Assembly: GCF_016863555.1 (NCBI RefSeq) | Contig: NZ_BOPC01000003.1 | Span: 1-64,000, forward strand | Length of the DNA: 64,000 nucleotides | Direction of reading: 5' to 3' | Source: Micromonospora qiuiae | GTDB lineage: Bacteria; Actinomycetota; Actinomycetes; Mycobacteriales; Micromonosporaceae | Shown here: positions 16,295 through 26,801 of the stretch, piece by piece | Position numbering within the stretch: the stretch's first letter is position 1 | Layout of the letters: the number at the start of each line of letters is the position of its first letter | Program-made: the position numbers and the translations under genes | Notes under the pieces: generated by a model | Databases searched by the model: none | The model's input: only the letters and a program-made list of their open reading frames with translations | Told to the model about the DNA's origin: nothing

Positions 16295-16331
16295 TTGCCG
16301 CGGGGCGCAACCCCCTCCTCGCGGACACCCA

Positions 16332-16366
16332 CGGCCGCCGACCCCTGACCCTGGGGTCGGCGGCCG
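16332..16366 (+). terminator. Hairpin after fasciclin gene (first)
   Basis: A perfect 14-bp stem (16332-16345 with 16353-16366) with a 7-base loop, 38 bp after the fasciclin stop codon. Confidence 0.7.
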
Positions 16367-16414
16367 TCCTGATGGACGGTGGCGGGAACGTGCGGTCGTG
16401 GCGACGACGCGAAG

Positions 16415-16445
16415 AGGCCGCCGACCCTGGTCGGGTCGGCGGCCT
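16415..16445. terminator. Hairpin between convergent genes (second)
   Basis: A perfect 13-bp stem (16415-16427 with 16433-16445) with a 5-base loop. It lies between the fasciclin gene and the convergent citrate synthase gene and may terminate either. Its stem shares the GGCCGCCGACCC core with the preceding hairpin. Confidence 0.65.
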
Positions 16446-16456
16446 TCGTGAGCAGC

Positions 16457-16513
16457 GTTAAGAAGGGGCCCTTCCTATACCGCAGGCGTTAAAAGGGGGC
16501 CCTTCCTTGCACC
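16457..16513 (+). repeat. 57-nt dispersed repeat, copy A
   Basis: Contains two related half-units, each starting GTTAA and containing GGGCCCTTCCT. The reverse complement of 59658-59714 matches over the full 57 positions, with roughly ten mismatches by eye. This copy abuts the citrate synthase stop codon. I recall similar GTTAA-AGGGGCCCTT sequences in other Micromonospora genomes, but that was not checked here. Confidence 0.85.
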
Positions 16514-17797
<1,284 letters not shown>

Positions 17798-17839
17798 GTG
17801 TTTCCTCGCTTTGCCGGCAGATCTACGTTGAATTGCCTT

Positions 17840-17867
17840 CGCTTCTACCGTAATTGCGGTAGAAGCG
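17840..17867 (-). promoter_or_regulatory. Inverted repeat upstream of citrate synthase
   Basis: Perfect 11-bp arms (17840-17850 and 17857-17867) with a 6-base TAATTG centre, 43 bases before the gltA start. The placement suits a repressor operator or a leader hairpin. The rest of the roughly 200-bp stretch up to the next gene shows nothing clear. Confidence 0.5.
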
Positions 17868-18073
17868 ACACTGCCCCTCGTGGTTTGGCGGTGAGGTATG
17901 CGTCACCCGATTCCCGACCGTTGAGCTGGGAAACCCGGACGGCCGGCACGCAGCGGGACAGGCGGCACACGGAGCGTGAAAGCGGCAGGAGAAAAGGGAC
18001 GCGACGGCTCAACAGCCGGGACGACACTGGTCGGCTTCGCGTTCGGGGCGCTCGGCAGCGCGCGCCGGGCGCC

Positions 18074-20071
18074 TCAGGAAATCGTCAGGCGGCGCAACCC
18101 GCCACCGGCCTCGACCAGGTACAGGTCGAGGCGGTTGGTGCCGGCGTGGAAGAGCCGGTCGTCGGCGAGCAGCGCCGCGAAGCGACGGCCACCCGGGTCC
18201 GGCGCGACCACCGGCACCACGCTGGCCACCGTACCGTTGACCACCACCGCCAGTTCGGTGCCGTTCGGCACCGAGTCCGGCACGGTGCCCCAGATCATGC
18301 CCGGCAGCACGCCCTCGTCGGGGTCGACGAAGCGGAACGCGTCCAGCCCGCCGACCCGGGCGGTGCCGCCTGCGGGCGCGGCGCCCACGGCGGTGCCCGT
18401 CAACGGATGCGGGGCCGGCGGCGGCAGCGCGGCGGGCACTGCGCCGGGCAGCGGGATCGGTTCCCCGGGCCGGTCGTAGAAGAGTTTGCCCGGGTCGGTA
18501 CGGGGAGCCTGGCGGGCGGAGCGGCCGTCGACCGGCCAGGGCAGCCGGACGGCGGCCTCGTCGGCGATCGTCGGCAGCAGGTCGACGTGCTGCCAGTTGC
18601 GGTCGTCGACCCGGCCGGCGCGCTGCCCCGGCGTCTTGACGAACATCGGCACCCAGGCCACCTGCTGCGGGGCGGCCCGGATGGCGTCGAGTCCCCGCCC
18701 CTGGAACCCCTTGGTGAAGCTGACCCCGTGGTCGGCGGTGACCACCACCAACGCCTGGTCCCACAGCCCGCTCTCGCGCAGAGTACGCAGCGTCTCGCCG
18801 ATCAGCCGGTCGGTGTAGCCGAGTTGCGCCAGGTGGCGCTGGCGGGCCAGGTCGACCCACCCGTCCCCCTCGTTGGGGAAGTCCTCGGGCGCCTCGTAGC
18901 GCGCGCCGGACGGCAGGTACGCCCACGGCGGGTGCGGCATCAGCAGGTGCAGGAAGTGCAGCGTCGGCCGAGAGGTGGGGGCCAGCCCGCGCAGGAAGCT
19001 GGTGAACCGGGCCGGCTGGTTGACGGTCAGGCTGTCCCAGCGGAACTTCGGATCGATCGGCACCGGTTCGGCGTCGTCGATGCCCGCCTCCTCGGCGGTG
19101 CGTTCCCGGTACGACTGCTCCGGATCGATGCGGCTGTCCCACGGCGAGGTCACCTGGCGCAGCAGCTTGCCGGTCTCGCGCACCAGCACACCGAGGCCCT
19201 GTTCCGGAGTGACCGGCTGCTCGCAACGGCTGGGCGGGCAGAGCCGGGTGATGCTCTCCTCGGCGCGGATGTCGTACAACCCGCCCAGGGCGGTGAAGAG
19301 GTTGTCCGGGTGGTGCGAGAAGTGCGGCGCGACCGGTTGCGCCGGGTAGCGACCGGTCAGCATCGCCGGCAGCGCGTACGGCGTCCAGCCGCTCACCCCG
19401 GTGGCGTTGCGGTACCAGGTCGAGGCGGCGGCGAGTTCGGCGAAGTGCGGGAACCGTTCGGCGTCGATGCCGCCCTGCGGATCCAGCAGCGAGACCAGCG
19501 GCAGCTCGTCGAGGACCAGCATGACCACCGGCGGATGCCGGTCGCCGGTCGCCGTACCGGCCACCCCACCGTCGCCACGCGGCAGCACGACCGGCCCGGT
19601 CGGCGAGGCGAACAGGAACAGCCCGACGAAGAGCAACGGCCCGACGGCGGCCAGGCGCAGCGCCGCGCCCAGCGCCCGCCAGCGTCGGTGGGCGACCGCC
19701 ACGGCAGCACCCACCATCGCGGCGACCAACAGCAGCGGTACGCCCCGCAGCGGCGTGACGTGCCGGCCGACCTGCACCGCCAACGCGGCCACCAGCAGAC
19801 CCACCAGCAGGGTGTGGGTGACCGCCCGCGCGGCCGATCCGGCCAGCCGGGACAGCGCGCCGAGCAGCCCGAGCGCCACCGTCGGCAGCACCACGACCAG
19901 GGCCACCAGCAGCAGGATCTCGCCCCGGTCGGCGCGGTGGAACAGGAAGAAGTCCGGGCTGCGGCCGAGCACGTCCAGCAGCGGCTGGGTGATCACCAAC
20001 CCGACCAGCGCCGCGACCTCCAGCAGTCGACCCCCCTCCGACCGCCAGCGATCCCGGCGACGGTCAGCCAC
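18074..20071 (-). CDS. Membrane-anchored sulfatase / phosphatase-superfamily protein
   Basis: A 665-residue membrane protein of the alkaline phosphatase/sulfatase superfamily. Four to five membrane helices occupy about residues 15-185. The extracytoplasmic catalytic domain follows, with the metal-binding VLDELP start, a candidate Thr/Ser nucleophile in GVSGWTPYALPAMLTGRYP, and the late metal ligands in VVTADHGVSF. The architecture is that of LtaS- or EptA-like transferases and membrane sulfatases that modify envelope glycans or lipids; the substrate is not evident. The GTG start at 20071 overlaps the methyltransferase stop by 8 bp, indicating translational coupling. It is the third gene of an operon with the small membrane protein and the methyltransferase. 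Confidence 0.88.
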   Translation of the reverse strand: MADRRRDRWRSEGGRLLEVAALVGLVITQPLLDVLGRSPDFFLFHRADRGEILLLVALVVVLPTVALGLLGALSRLAGSAARAVTHTLLVGLLVAALAVQVGRHVTPLRGVPLLLVAAMVGAAVAVAHRRWRALGAALRLAAVGPLLFVGLFLFASPTGPVVLPRGDGGVAGTATGDRHPPVVMLVLDELPLVSLLDPQGGIDAERFPHFAELAAASTWYRNATGVSGWTPYALPAMLTGRYPAQPVAPHFSHHPDNLFTALGGLYDIRAEESITRLCPPSRCEQPVTPEQGLGVLVRETGKLLRQVTSPWDSRIDPEQSYRERTAEEAGIDDAEPVPIDPKFRWDSLTVNQPARFTSFLRGLAPTSRPTLHFLHLLMPHPPWAYLPSGARYEAPEDFPNEGDGWVDLARQRHLAQLGYTDRLIGETLRTLRESGLWDQALVVVTADHGVSFTKGFQGRGLDAIRAAPQQVAWVPMFVKTPGQRAGRVDDRNWQHVDLLPTIADEAAVRLPWPVDGRSARQAPRTDPGKLFYDRPGEPIPLPGAVPAALPPPAPHPLTGTAVGAAPAGGTARVGGLDAFRFVDPDEGVLPGMIWGTVPDSVPNGTELAVVVNGTVASVVPVVAPDPGGRRFAALLADDRLFHAGTNRLDLYLVEAGGGLRRLTIS

Positions 20072-21560
20072 CCAGGGTCACCTGGTACAGGGTGCGGGTG
20101 CCCGAGGGCAGTTCCAGCCGATCCTCGACTGAGCCGCACCCCTGCAGCAGCGCCTCGAAGGCGTCCCGCCGGTAGTCGGGGAAGATCCCGTCCGGCTTGT
20201 TGGCCAGCAGTCGGACGGCCATCGGATCGTCGGGGTGGACGAACTCCACCACCAGCCGGCCGCCGGGGGCGGCGTACCCGGCCAGGCATGCCACCACCTC
20301 GGGCAGCGGCACGTTGCGACCGATCGCCAGGTGGTGCACCAGGGCCAGGGCGAGGACCGTGTCCGCGCCGGTCCGGGCGACGAAAGAGGCCCGCTCGACG
20401 CCACGCCATCCGCCGCCGGGTGACGGGTCGGCCAGGTCCAGCACCAGCGGCAGCACCCGCCGTTCGTCCGCGTCACGCAGGGCCAGGTAGAGCCGGTCCA
20501 CCACCGCCGGGTCCTGCTCCACCGCGACGACGTAGTCGGCGTGCCGGGCGGCGAGGCGGGAGTAGTGGCCGTCGTTGGCGCCCAGGTCGAGCACGAGACG
20601 GCTCCGGCGCGCGCCGGTCAGCGCGGCGGTGACGAACCGTTCCTTGCCCGCCCGGTCGGCACCGGAGTAGCCGCAGGTGCGTTGGTAGTCCACCCAGTGG
20701 CTGGCGGGCGGCCGGTGATCGAGGCGCCGCACCAGCTTCTCCATCCCGCGTACGGTGGCCAGCGCCATCTGCCGGGTGTAGCCGGCGTCGCGCAGCTGCG
20801 CCCGCACGTCGGCGGTGCTGCGGGCAGCGTTGCGCCGCTGCACGCTGCGGTGCAGGTGGACATGGGTCAGTACGCCCGGCGACAGCCGGCGCAGGCCGCG
20901 CAGGAGCCCACTCATCTGATCCGCCTCGATGCCGTCGATCCGGGCCCGCAGCCAGGGCTGGAAATCCAGCCCGAGGTGGGCGCCGAGCAACAGCGGATAG
21001 AGCAGGGTCTGGCAGAACTGCCGGTAGCCGGCCCAGGGCTCGCCCTCGCGCAGCGGGGCGAAGGAACCCACGTCGATGAAGACCGGCTGGCTGCCTCGCC
21101 ACTGCAGGTTGTACGCCGAGCCGTCCTTGGTGGTGAAGCCCGCCGGCAGGGCCACCCGAAGGATCTCCAGATGCAGCAGCGCGGCGTCGCGCAGCATCGC
21201 GTAGGACCACTCGTACGGGTGGGAGACGAAGGGGATGCGCTCGTGCCGCAGCACCGCCGCCCAGGCCGGCCGCTGCTCGGTGCCGTCGAGCCGGTCGACC
21301 GCGAGCAGTTCTCGTGCCGCACCGGGCGGCAACTCCTCGGTGCCACAGACTTTGCCGGCGGCGACCAGCTGTGGGAAGAAGGTGCTGCCGGCCAGTGCCC
21401 GCCAGTGCGCGGCGGCCGTCTCGTCGAGCGCGCGGAGCACGTCGCCGCCCGCGTGGAACACCTGGTTCGCCGGGTCGCGGAACGAGCCGGGCTCGACGCG
21501 TGGCCCGGTGCCGGACCGGGCGGGGGGCCACACGGCCCGGCCGAGGTCGGGGATCACCAT
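20064..21560 (-). CDS. Class I SAM-dependent methyltransferase
   Basis: A 498-residue protein. The N-terminal half (about 1-300) has kinase-like or substrate-binding character, with segments such as GSAYNLQWRGSQPVFIDVGSFAP resembling nodulation-type methyltransferases. The C-terminal part (about 310-490) is a Rossmann methyltransferase with motif I LVLDLGANDGHYS and post-I VVAVEQD. It probably methylates a sugar or lipid-linked intermediate made for the envelope, given its coupling to a membrane sulfatase-family gene. The ATG at 21560 has no clear ribosome binding site and lies 10 bp after the small membrane protein gene, so coupling is likely. Substrate unknown. Confidence 0.86.
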   Translation of the reverse strand: MVIPDLGRAVWPPARSGTGPRVEPGSFRDPANQVFHAGGDVLRALDETAAAHWRALAGSTFFPQLVAAGKVCGTEELPPGAARELLAVDRLDGTEQRPAWAAVLRHERIPFVSHPYEWSYAMLRDAALLHLEILRVALPAGFTTKDGSAYNLQWRGSQPVFIDVGSFAPLREGEPWAGYRQFCQTLLYPLLLGAHLGLDFQPWLRARIDGIEADQMSGLLRGLRRLSPGVLTHVHLHRSVQRRNAARSTADVRAQLRDAGYTRQMALATVRGMEKLVRRLDHRPPASHWVDYQRTCGYSGADRAGKERFVTAALTGARRSRLVLDLGANDGHYSRLAARHADYVVAVEQDPAVVDRLYLALRDADERRVLPLVLDLADPSPGGGWRGVERASFVARTGADTVLALALVHHLAIGRNVPLPEVVACLAGYAAPGGRLVVEFVHPDDPMAVRLLANKPDGIFPDYRRDAFEALLQGCGSVEDRLELPSGTRTLYQVTLGG

Positions 21561-21570
21561 GCCGGAGGGA

Positions 21571-21720
21571 TCAGCTCTGGTCGGTGGGCTGGCGGCGGAA
21601 GCGGCTGACGAGTCTGCGCCAGTAGAGCTTGGCGGCCACCGCGACGCCGGCGATGCCGCCGACCACCGCCTGCACGATCAGGCTGCCCGATCCCGCGTCC
21701 AGGTAGGCCAAGTGGTTCAC
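21571..21720 (-). CDS. Small single-pass membrane protein
   Basis: A 49-residue protein. The YLDAGSGSLIVQ start is followed by one membrane helix (about 12-30) and a basic tail with KLYWRR. The GTG start at 21720 has GGAG six bases upstream; a longer frame starting at 21876 lacks such a site. Short proteins with a YLDPGSGS-type start are often found next to membrane sulfatase or polysaccharide genes in actinobacteria. This supports a role as an accessory or assembly subunit for the two genes downstream. Function not established. Confidence 0.75.
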   Translation of the reverse strand: MNHLAYLDAGSGSLIVQAVVGGIAGVAVAAKLYWRRLVSRFRRQPTDQS

Positions 21721-21888
21721 CGACCGCTCCTCACATTTCAGACTTAGCTGGCGTAGCAGGACTTGTCCCACCGTACGCGTTCTCTCTCCCCATGTCGGGC
21801 ACAACGCGGACTTCGTGGGTCCGTTTCGTTCAAGACGCCCGCTGGCCGACCGCGACGCCCGATTCATGATCGACAAGTCGGCGGTGCC

Positions 21889-22575
21889 TCAGCCGCCGAG
21901 CAGCGCCGCGGGCGGTACGCCGGCGAAAGCCCGCACGTCGCGGGTCAGGTGGGCCTGGTCGGCGTAGCCGGCGCGGGCGGCCACCTCGGCGAGGGGCACC
22001 CCGGCACGGGCCAGCGCCAACGCCCGGCGCATCCGCAGGATGCGGGCGAGGGTCTTCGGGCCGTACCCGAACAGGTGTCGGCTGCGACGTAGCAGACCGC
22101 GCGGATCGAGGCCGACCTCGGCGGCGGTCGCGGCCACCGTGGCGCCGGCGGCCAACGCGGCGGCCACCCGCGTGCCGAGCAGGTCCGGACCGCCGGCGAC
22201 GCGCAGCCGGTACGCGGCAACCTCGATCAGGACGGTCGCGGCGTCGGCCTCGGCCCGGTCGGCCAACGGCGCGGTGACCCGTGGACCCCACAGGTCCGCC
22301 AGCGGCACCCGCCGGTCACGCAGCTCAACGGCGGGCACGCCGAGCACCGCCGGGCCCACCCCGGGCGGCAGCCGCAGCCCGACCCACCGCTCCCCCGGCC
22401 CGCCGTTGCTGAGGAACGCGGTGCGGTCCGGGCCGGCCACCAGCAGCCCGGCCCGGCTGGACCAGAGCAGGTCGAGGCAGCCGTCCGGAAGCACCCGGGT
22501 CGGCACGGGGTCGGCGGGTGCGGTGCTGGTCCACAGCACCGCGCCGGCGACGCCGGCCGATCGTTCCCGGTACAC
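21889..22575 (-). CDS. AraC-family transcriptional regulator
   Basis: A 228-residue regulator. The N-terminal half (about 1-120) looks like the DUF6597-type sensing domain seen in many actinobacterial AraC proteins (PDGCLDLLW). The C-terminal half carries two helix-turn-helices, the second with GYADQAHLTRDVRAFAGVPP. GTG start at 22575. A 73-residue conserved hypothetical gene lies 54 bp upstream on the same strand and may be cotranscribed. Target and effector unknown. Confidence 0.88.
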   Translation of the reverse strand: MYRERSAGVAGAVLWTSTAPADPVPTRVLPDGCLDLLWSSRAGLLVAGPDRTAFLSNGGPGERWVGLRLPPGVGPAVLGVPAVELRDRRVPLADLWGPRVTAPLADRAEADAATVLIEVAAYRLRVAGGPDLLGTRVAAALAAGATVAATAAEVGLDPRGLLRRSRHLFGYGPKTLARILRMRRALALARAGVPLAEVAARAGYADQAHLTRDVRAFAGVPPAALLGG

Positions 22576-22629
22576 GTCGCCAGCCTGCCACGCTCGTGCG
22601 ACACCGGCCTTGTTGCCAGGGCCGGCGCG

Positions 22630-22851
22630 TCACTCGGTCGCGCCGACCGGGTCGGTGCGGACGAAGCGCATCGTCCAGACGTTGTCGTGCGGGCGCTGCC
22701 GGGCGTAGAGGTGATCGGCGGCCGGGGCGGGCGCCGCCTCGGGCCGCCGCAGCACCCACAGCCGGGGCGGGGTCCCGTCCGGCCCGGCCGGCAGCGCCCG
22801 GACCGTGTCGTGGGCCGGCCCACCGACGAACCGTACGGTCACCTCACTCAT
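22630..22851 (-). CDS. Conserved hypothetical small protein
   Basis: A 73-residue soluble protein beginning SEVTVRFVGGPAHDTVRALP and ending with a WTMRFVRTDP strand. I recognise no domain, but it has coherent codon use and ATG placement, and this opening is familiar from actinobacterial hypothetical proteins. It precedes the AraC-family gene on the same strand and is divergent from the Ser/Thr kinase gene. Confidence 0.65.
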   Translation of the reverse strand: MSEVTVRFVGGPAHDTVRALPAGPDGTPPRLWVLRRPEAAPAPAADHLYARQRPHDNVWTMRFVRTDPVGATE

Positions 22852-23016
22852 CGCCCCGCTCCGCCTCCCACTGTTCCGGCACTGGCGTCCCGGCTCGCAC
22901 GCTAACCCCACCAGCCCCGTTCCGAGGCCGGTTTGCCCTTATCGGGCGCGGGGTACCGTGCGGGCGCGGCGGACAACCGCCGGGGCGGGGGGCAGCACGA
23001 GGGCAAGGAGCGGGCG

Positions 23017-23988
<972 letters not shown>

Positions 23989-23993
23989 TCCCG

Positions 23994-24018
23994 GTTTCAC
24001 CCGACCGGGCTCGGGTAG
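23994..24018 (+). promoter_or_regulatory. SigB-like stress promoter for OsmC/Ohr gene
   Basis: GTTT, 15-base spacer, GGGTAG on the plus strand, 28 bases before the ATG at 24047. Fits the GTTT-N14-16-GGGTAW pattern of actinobacterial SigB/SigF-type promoters. Confidence 0.6.
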
Positions 24019-24046
24019 CCGGGCGGGGAGTGACGGGAGGAACGCG

Positions 24047-24469
24047 ATGCCGAGTTCCAGACTGAACGAGGTTGCCACCGCGACCGCCGAGGGCGGTCAC
24101 ATTCGCACCGACGACGGGGCGCTCTCCACCGCCCTCGCCTCGCCGCTGGCGCCGCACTGCTCCGGGCTGACCCCGGAGCAACTGCTCGCCGCCGCCTTTG
24201 CCTCCTGTCTGCACCACGCGGCGGTGGAGGCGGCCAGCGCGATCACGGACGAGGCCCACACCGTGCAGGTACGCGCCGAGGCGACGTTGGATCGCGACGA
24301 CGACGGCCGGTACCGGGCGGACGTGCACGCCTCGATCTCCTCGGTGGGCCTGACCCGGCAGCAGCTCGCCGAACTGGTCGAGCACGCCGACCGGCTGTGG
24401 CCCTTCTCCAGCGCGGACGGCGGCCGGCACCGGCTCACCGTCACCCCCGCCGAGCAGGGCCGGCACTGA
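24047..24469 (+). CDS. OsmC/Ohr-family peroxide-resistance protein
   Basis: A 140-residue OsmC/Ohr-fold protein, whose family reduces organic hydroperoxides. The peroxidatic Cys region LLAAAFASCLHHAAV is present (Cys54). The second active Cys, normally in a VCPYSxATRGN segment, is replaced by Trp119 in LWPFSSADGG, so the usual intramolecular disulfide cannot form there. Cys38 (HCSG) could substitute, or the protein may use an external thiol. ATG at 24047 has GGGAGG six bases upstream. A SigB-like promoter lies directly upstream, consistent with stress induction. A hairpin follows at 24502-24523. Confidence 0.87.
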   Translation: MPSSRLNEVATATAEGGHIRTDDGALSTALASPLAPHCSGLTPEQLLAAAFASCLHHAAVEAASAITDEAHTVQVRAEATLDRDDDGRYRADVHASISSVGLTRQQLAELVEHADRLWPFSSADGGRHRLTVTPAEQGRH

Positions 24470-24501
24470 CGCCGCCTGCGCAGAACGGTCGGCCCGTGGT
24501 G

Positions 24502-24523
24502 GCCGTCCGGCGACCTGGACGGC
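24502..24523 (+). terminator. Hairpin after OsmC/Ohr gene
   Basis: A 7-bp GC-rich stem (24502-24508 with 24517-24523) with an 8-base loop, 33 bp past the stop codon. No T-run; moderate candidate. Confidence 0.4.
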
Positions 24524-24840
24524 GGCGGACGCGCCTGCGGGTCGCTGTAGAGCCACCTGCGACGGCGGGTGGCCCGATCACCCCCGGCCGCCGTGACGTT
24601 CGGGTGAGCAAACACCGATCGTCCGGAGGATGCGGACCGAAACGTTCATCGAGCGCGGCAAGATCACCGTTTGCTACCCTATTGCACCGGCATTTCCGGC
24701 ATTAACGGAACAGCGGATAGATGATGGTTCTCCGCTATGGCCTCGGCTACGGCAAATAGCCCCACAGATCTCCGCAAAATGTGACTCATCACACCAGCCA
24801 GGCCGATGGCAACGGGCCGAGAGCTTTCTAACCTCGGCGC
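24524..24840 (+). other. Long structured leader before lysozyme-like gene
   Basis: This 317-bp gap holds several short complementary segments. A TGTGA-CTCA-TCACA palindrome (24780-24793) recalls a Crp-type half-site pair, though its 4-base spacer is shorter than the usual 6. A 6-bp hairpin (GCCGAG with CTCGGC) ends just before the GTG start at 24841. The base composition is lower in GC than flanking genes. It may be a regulatory leader, but I could not match it to a known riboswitch. Confidence 0.4.
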
Positions 24841-25725
24841 GTGCATCCCGACGACCAGATCGACCAGAAGCTGACCCCCCAGCCCGCGGCGACCCGCTCG
24901 AACGATGGAGCATCACCCGAACGGCCAAGAGGCCGGCATGCCGCCACCGAAACGGCGCGCCGCAGTGTCCGCGCCCTGTTGGAGTCCACCCCCGCCCGGG
25001 TGGCCCTCGCCACCGCAGTGACCTGCTGCCTCGCTGGGGCGGGAGCAGTCGCCGCGAGTCGCGACACCACCCAGGCGCCCGCGCCGCAGGTGGCCGAGGC
25101 GGTGGCCGACCGCGCGCTGGCCGCGCAGGACGAGGCCGCCTCCCGCTCGCTGGACCGCAGCCCCTCCCCTGCCCCGGCCAGCCCGGCTCCGAGCGCGAGC
25201 GCCTCGCCGACCGCCAAGCCGTCGGCCAAGCCATCCGCCAAGCCATCCGCCAGCCCGAAACCGAAGAAGACGAAGGCCACGCCGACCCGCCCCAAGCCGG
25301 TCGCCGGGCTCACCCAGGCGCAGATGGACAACGCCAAGGTGATCGTCGACGTCGGCGTCGAGCTGAAGGTCCCGCGCCAGGGCCTGGTGATCGCCATCGC
25401 CACCGCAATGCAGGAGAGCACTCTGCTCAACTACGCCAGCGGCGTGCTACCCGAGTCACAGAACTACCCGCACCAGGCGATCGGCTGGGACCACGACTCG
25501 GTCGGGCTGTTCCAGCAGCGCCCGAGCAGCGGCTGGGGCAGCGTACGGGACCTGATGCGTCCGGCGTACGCGGCCCAGGCGTTCTACGCGGCGCTGCTGG
25601 AGGTACCCGGCTGGCAGCAGCTGAGCCTGACCATGGCCGCCCAGGCCGTGCAGATCTCCGCCTTCCCCTACGCGTACGCGCAGCACGAGGAGCGGGCGAG
25701 GGCCATCGTGGCCGCGCTGACCTGA
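24841..25725 (+). CDS. Membrane-anchored lysozyme-like transglycosylase-fold protein
   Basis: A 294-residue protein. One membrane helix (about 54-72) after a basic N-terminal tail suggests a type II anchored or secreted protein. An Ala/Pro/Ser linker includes PSAKPSAKPSAKPSAS repeats and a KPKKTK basic patch that could bind the wall. Residues about 155-290 form an SLT/lysozyme-like domain with a likely catalytic Glu in AMQESTLLNYASG and a conserved SVGLFQQRP segment. Expected to act on peptidoglycan. GTG start at 24841 has no obvious ribosome binding site. It is convergent with the response regulator gene 33 bp away. Confidence 0.85.
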   Translation: MHPDDQIDQKLTPQPAATRSNDGASPERPRGRHAATETARRSVRALLESTPARVALATAVTCCLAGAGAVAASRDTTQAPAPQVAEAVADRALAAQDEAASRSLDRSPSPAPASPAPSASASPTAKPSAKPSAKPSASPKPKKTKATPTRPKPVAGLTQAQMDNAKVIVDVGVELKVPRQGLVIAIATAMQESTLLNYASGVLPESQNYPHQAIGWDHDSVGLFQQRPSSGWGSVRDLMRPAYAAQAFYAALLEVPGWQQLSLTMAAQAVQISAFPYAYAQHEERARAIVAALT

Positions 25726-25758
25726 CCGGCGCGGCCACCCGTTACGCTGACGGCGCGT

Positions 25759-26205
25759 TCAGGCCCGCTTCGGCAGCACGACCACCCGGCCGAAGAACTC
25801 GTCGATGCGGTGCACGACGTCGTTGAAGTCGTCCAGGTCGATCGGCTTGGTGACGTACGCGTTGGCCTGCAGGGTGTAGCTGCTGATGATGTCGGTGTCC
25901 GCGTTCGAGGTGGTCAGCACGACGATCGGTATGGTCCGCAGATCCTCGTCGCCCTTCACCTCGCCCAGGACCTGGCGTCCGTCCATCCGGGGCATGTTCA
26001 GGTCGAGCAGGATCACGTCCGGGCGTTGGGCAGAGACGTGCCGGCCCTCGCGGCGCAGGAACTCCATCGCCTCCTGGCCGTCACCGACCACGTCGATGAC
26101 CTTCTCGACGTTCGAGGTCGCCAGAGCTTCCTCGATCATGAGCACGTCGCCCGGGTCGTCGTCGACCACGAGGATGCGAACCGGGTCAAGTGTTCGAGCG
26201 GCCAT
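25759..26205 (-). CDS. Single-domain response regulator (Rcp1-like)
   Basis: A 148-residue stand-alone receiver with no output domain. The acidic pair is in VVDDDPGD, the phospho-acceptor Asp in VILLDLNMPRMDG, and the Lys in AYVTKPIDLDDF. Long-type receivers like this often pair with phytochrome- or hybrid-type histidine kinases; none is in the window. Start is ATG 26205 or GTG 26208, with GAGG upstream. The upstream gene on the same strand encodes a STAS-domain protein, separated by a hairpin at 26229-26248. Confidence 0.92.
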   Translation of the reverse strand: MAARTLDPVRILVVDDDPGDVLMIEEALATSNVEKVIDVVGDGQEAMEFLRREGRHVSAQRPDVILLDLNMPRMDGRQVLGEVKGDEDLRTIPIVVLTTSNADTDIISSYTLQANAYVTKPIDLDDFNDVVHRIDEFFGRVVVLPKRA

Positions 26206-26228
26206 CACTACCTGCCTCAGGTCGGAGG

Positions 26229-26248
26229 GCGGGATCTAACGATCCCGC
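26229..26248 (-). terminator. Hairpin between STAS and response regulator genes
   Basis: A perfect 8-bp stem (26229-26236 with 26241-26248) with a TAAC loop, 14 bp after the STAS stop codon on the minus strand. It could attenuate or end transcription between the two genes. Confidence 0.5.
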
Positions 26249-26262
26249 ATCGGCGGCAAAAT

Positions 26263-26622
26263 CTAGCCGATCGCCGGGCGGTCCGTGGCCGCCGGGTCGG
26301 GGGCATCGGTGCCATAACCGAGCACCTCGGCCAGGCCGGTCAGCTTGAGCACCCGCTCCACCCGGCCGGTCGCGCCGGTGATCCGCAACCAGCCGCCCTC
26401 GGCAGCCGCGAGGTTGTCGCCGCGCACGAAGACAGCGATGCCGGTCGAGTCACAGAAGGTGAGGTCGGTCAGGTCGACCAGGAGCCGGCGTTCGCCAGCG
26501 GCGGCCAGTCGATCGATGGTGGCGTTGAGCTCGGGGGCACTGCTCATGTCGAGCTCACCGGCGAGACGAAGGCGGGCGGCGCCTCCTTCGTCGCGTTCGG
26601 CGTACGTGACGGTCAACGTCAC
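26263..26622 (-). CDS. STAS-domain anti-sigma factor antagonist
   Basis: A 119-residue STAS protein of the RsbV/SpoIIAA/BldG type, which binds and releases an anti-sigma kinase depending on Ser phosphorylation. The conserved phosphorylatable Ser is Ser59 in FCDSTGIAVF. The ELDMSSAPEL opening is typical. GTG at 26622 is chosen because GAGAGGGG lies six bases upstream; a longer frame to 26886 has no such site. No RsbW-type kinase is adjacent. The nearby stress-type promoters make a role in a SigB-like cascade attractive, by inference. Confidence 0.9.
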   Translation of the reverse strand: MTLTVTYAERDEGGAARLRLAGELDMSSAPELNATIDRLAAAGERRLLVDLTDLTFCDSTGIAVFVRGDNLAAAEGGWLRITGATGRVERVLKLTGLAEVLGYGTDAPDPAATDRPAIG

Positions 26623-26801
26623 GGGTATCCCCTCTCGCCATCCTGGCGCGAATGATTGCGGTAGGGCAAGTATAAGGCGAGCCGCGGCGGGGCGGCAGTC
26701 TACGCCGTTACGGCAAAGTTCGCCGCCCCCGTTACCGGCACGCCCCGACTGTCCAGGATGCTCTCCGGGCACGCGCGTCGCTGAGCCGAGTGCCACGGGG
26801 C

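Noticed and set aside
24600..24840. Possible c-di-AMP (ydaO-type) riboswitch before a wall-hydrolase-like gene
   Set aside because: The CTAACCTCG-like end is suggestive, but the conserved GGGGGAACC and GGGCGAAT segments of the family are missing.
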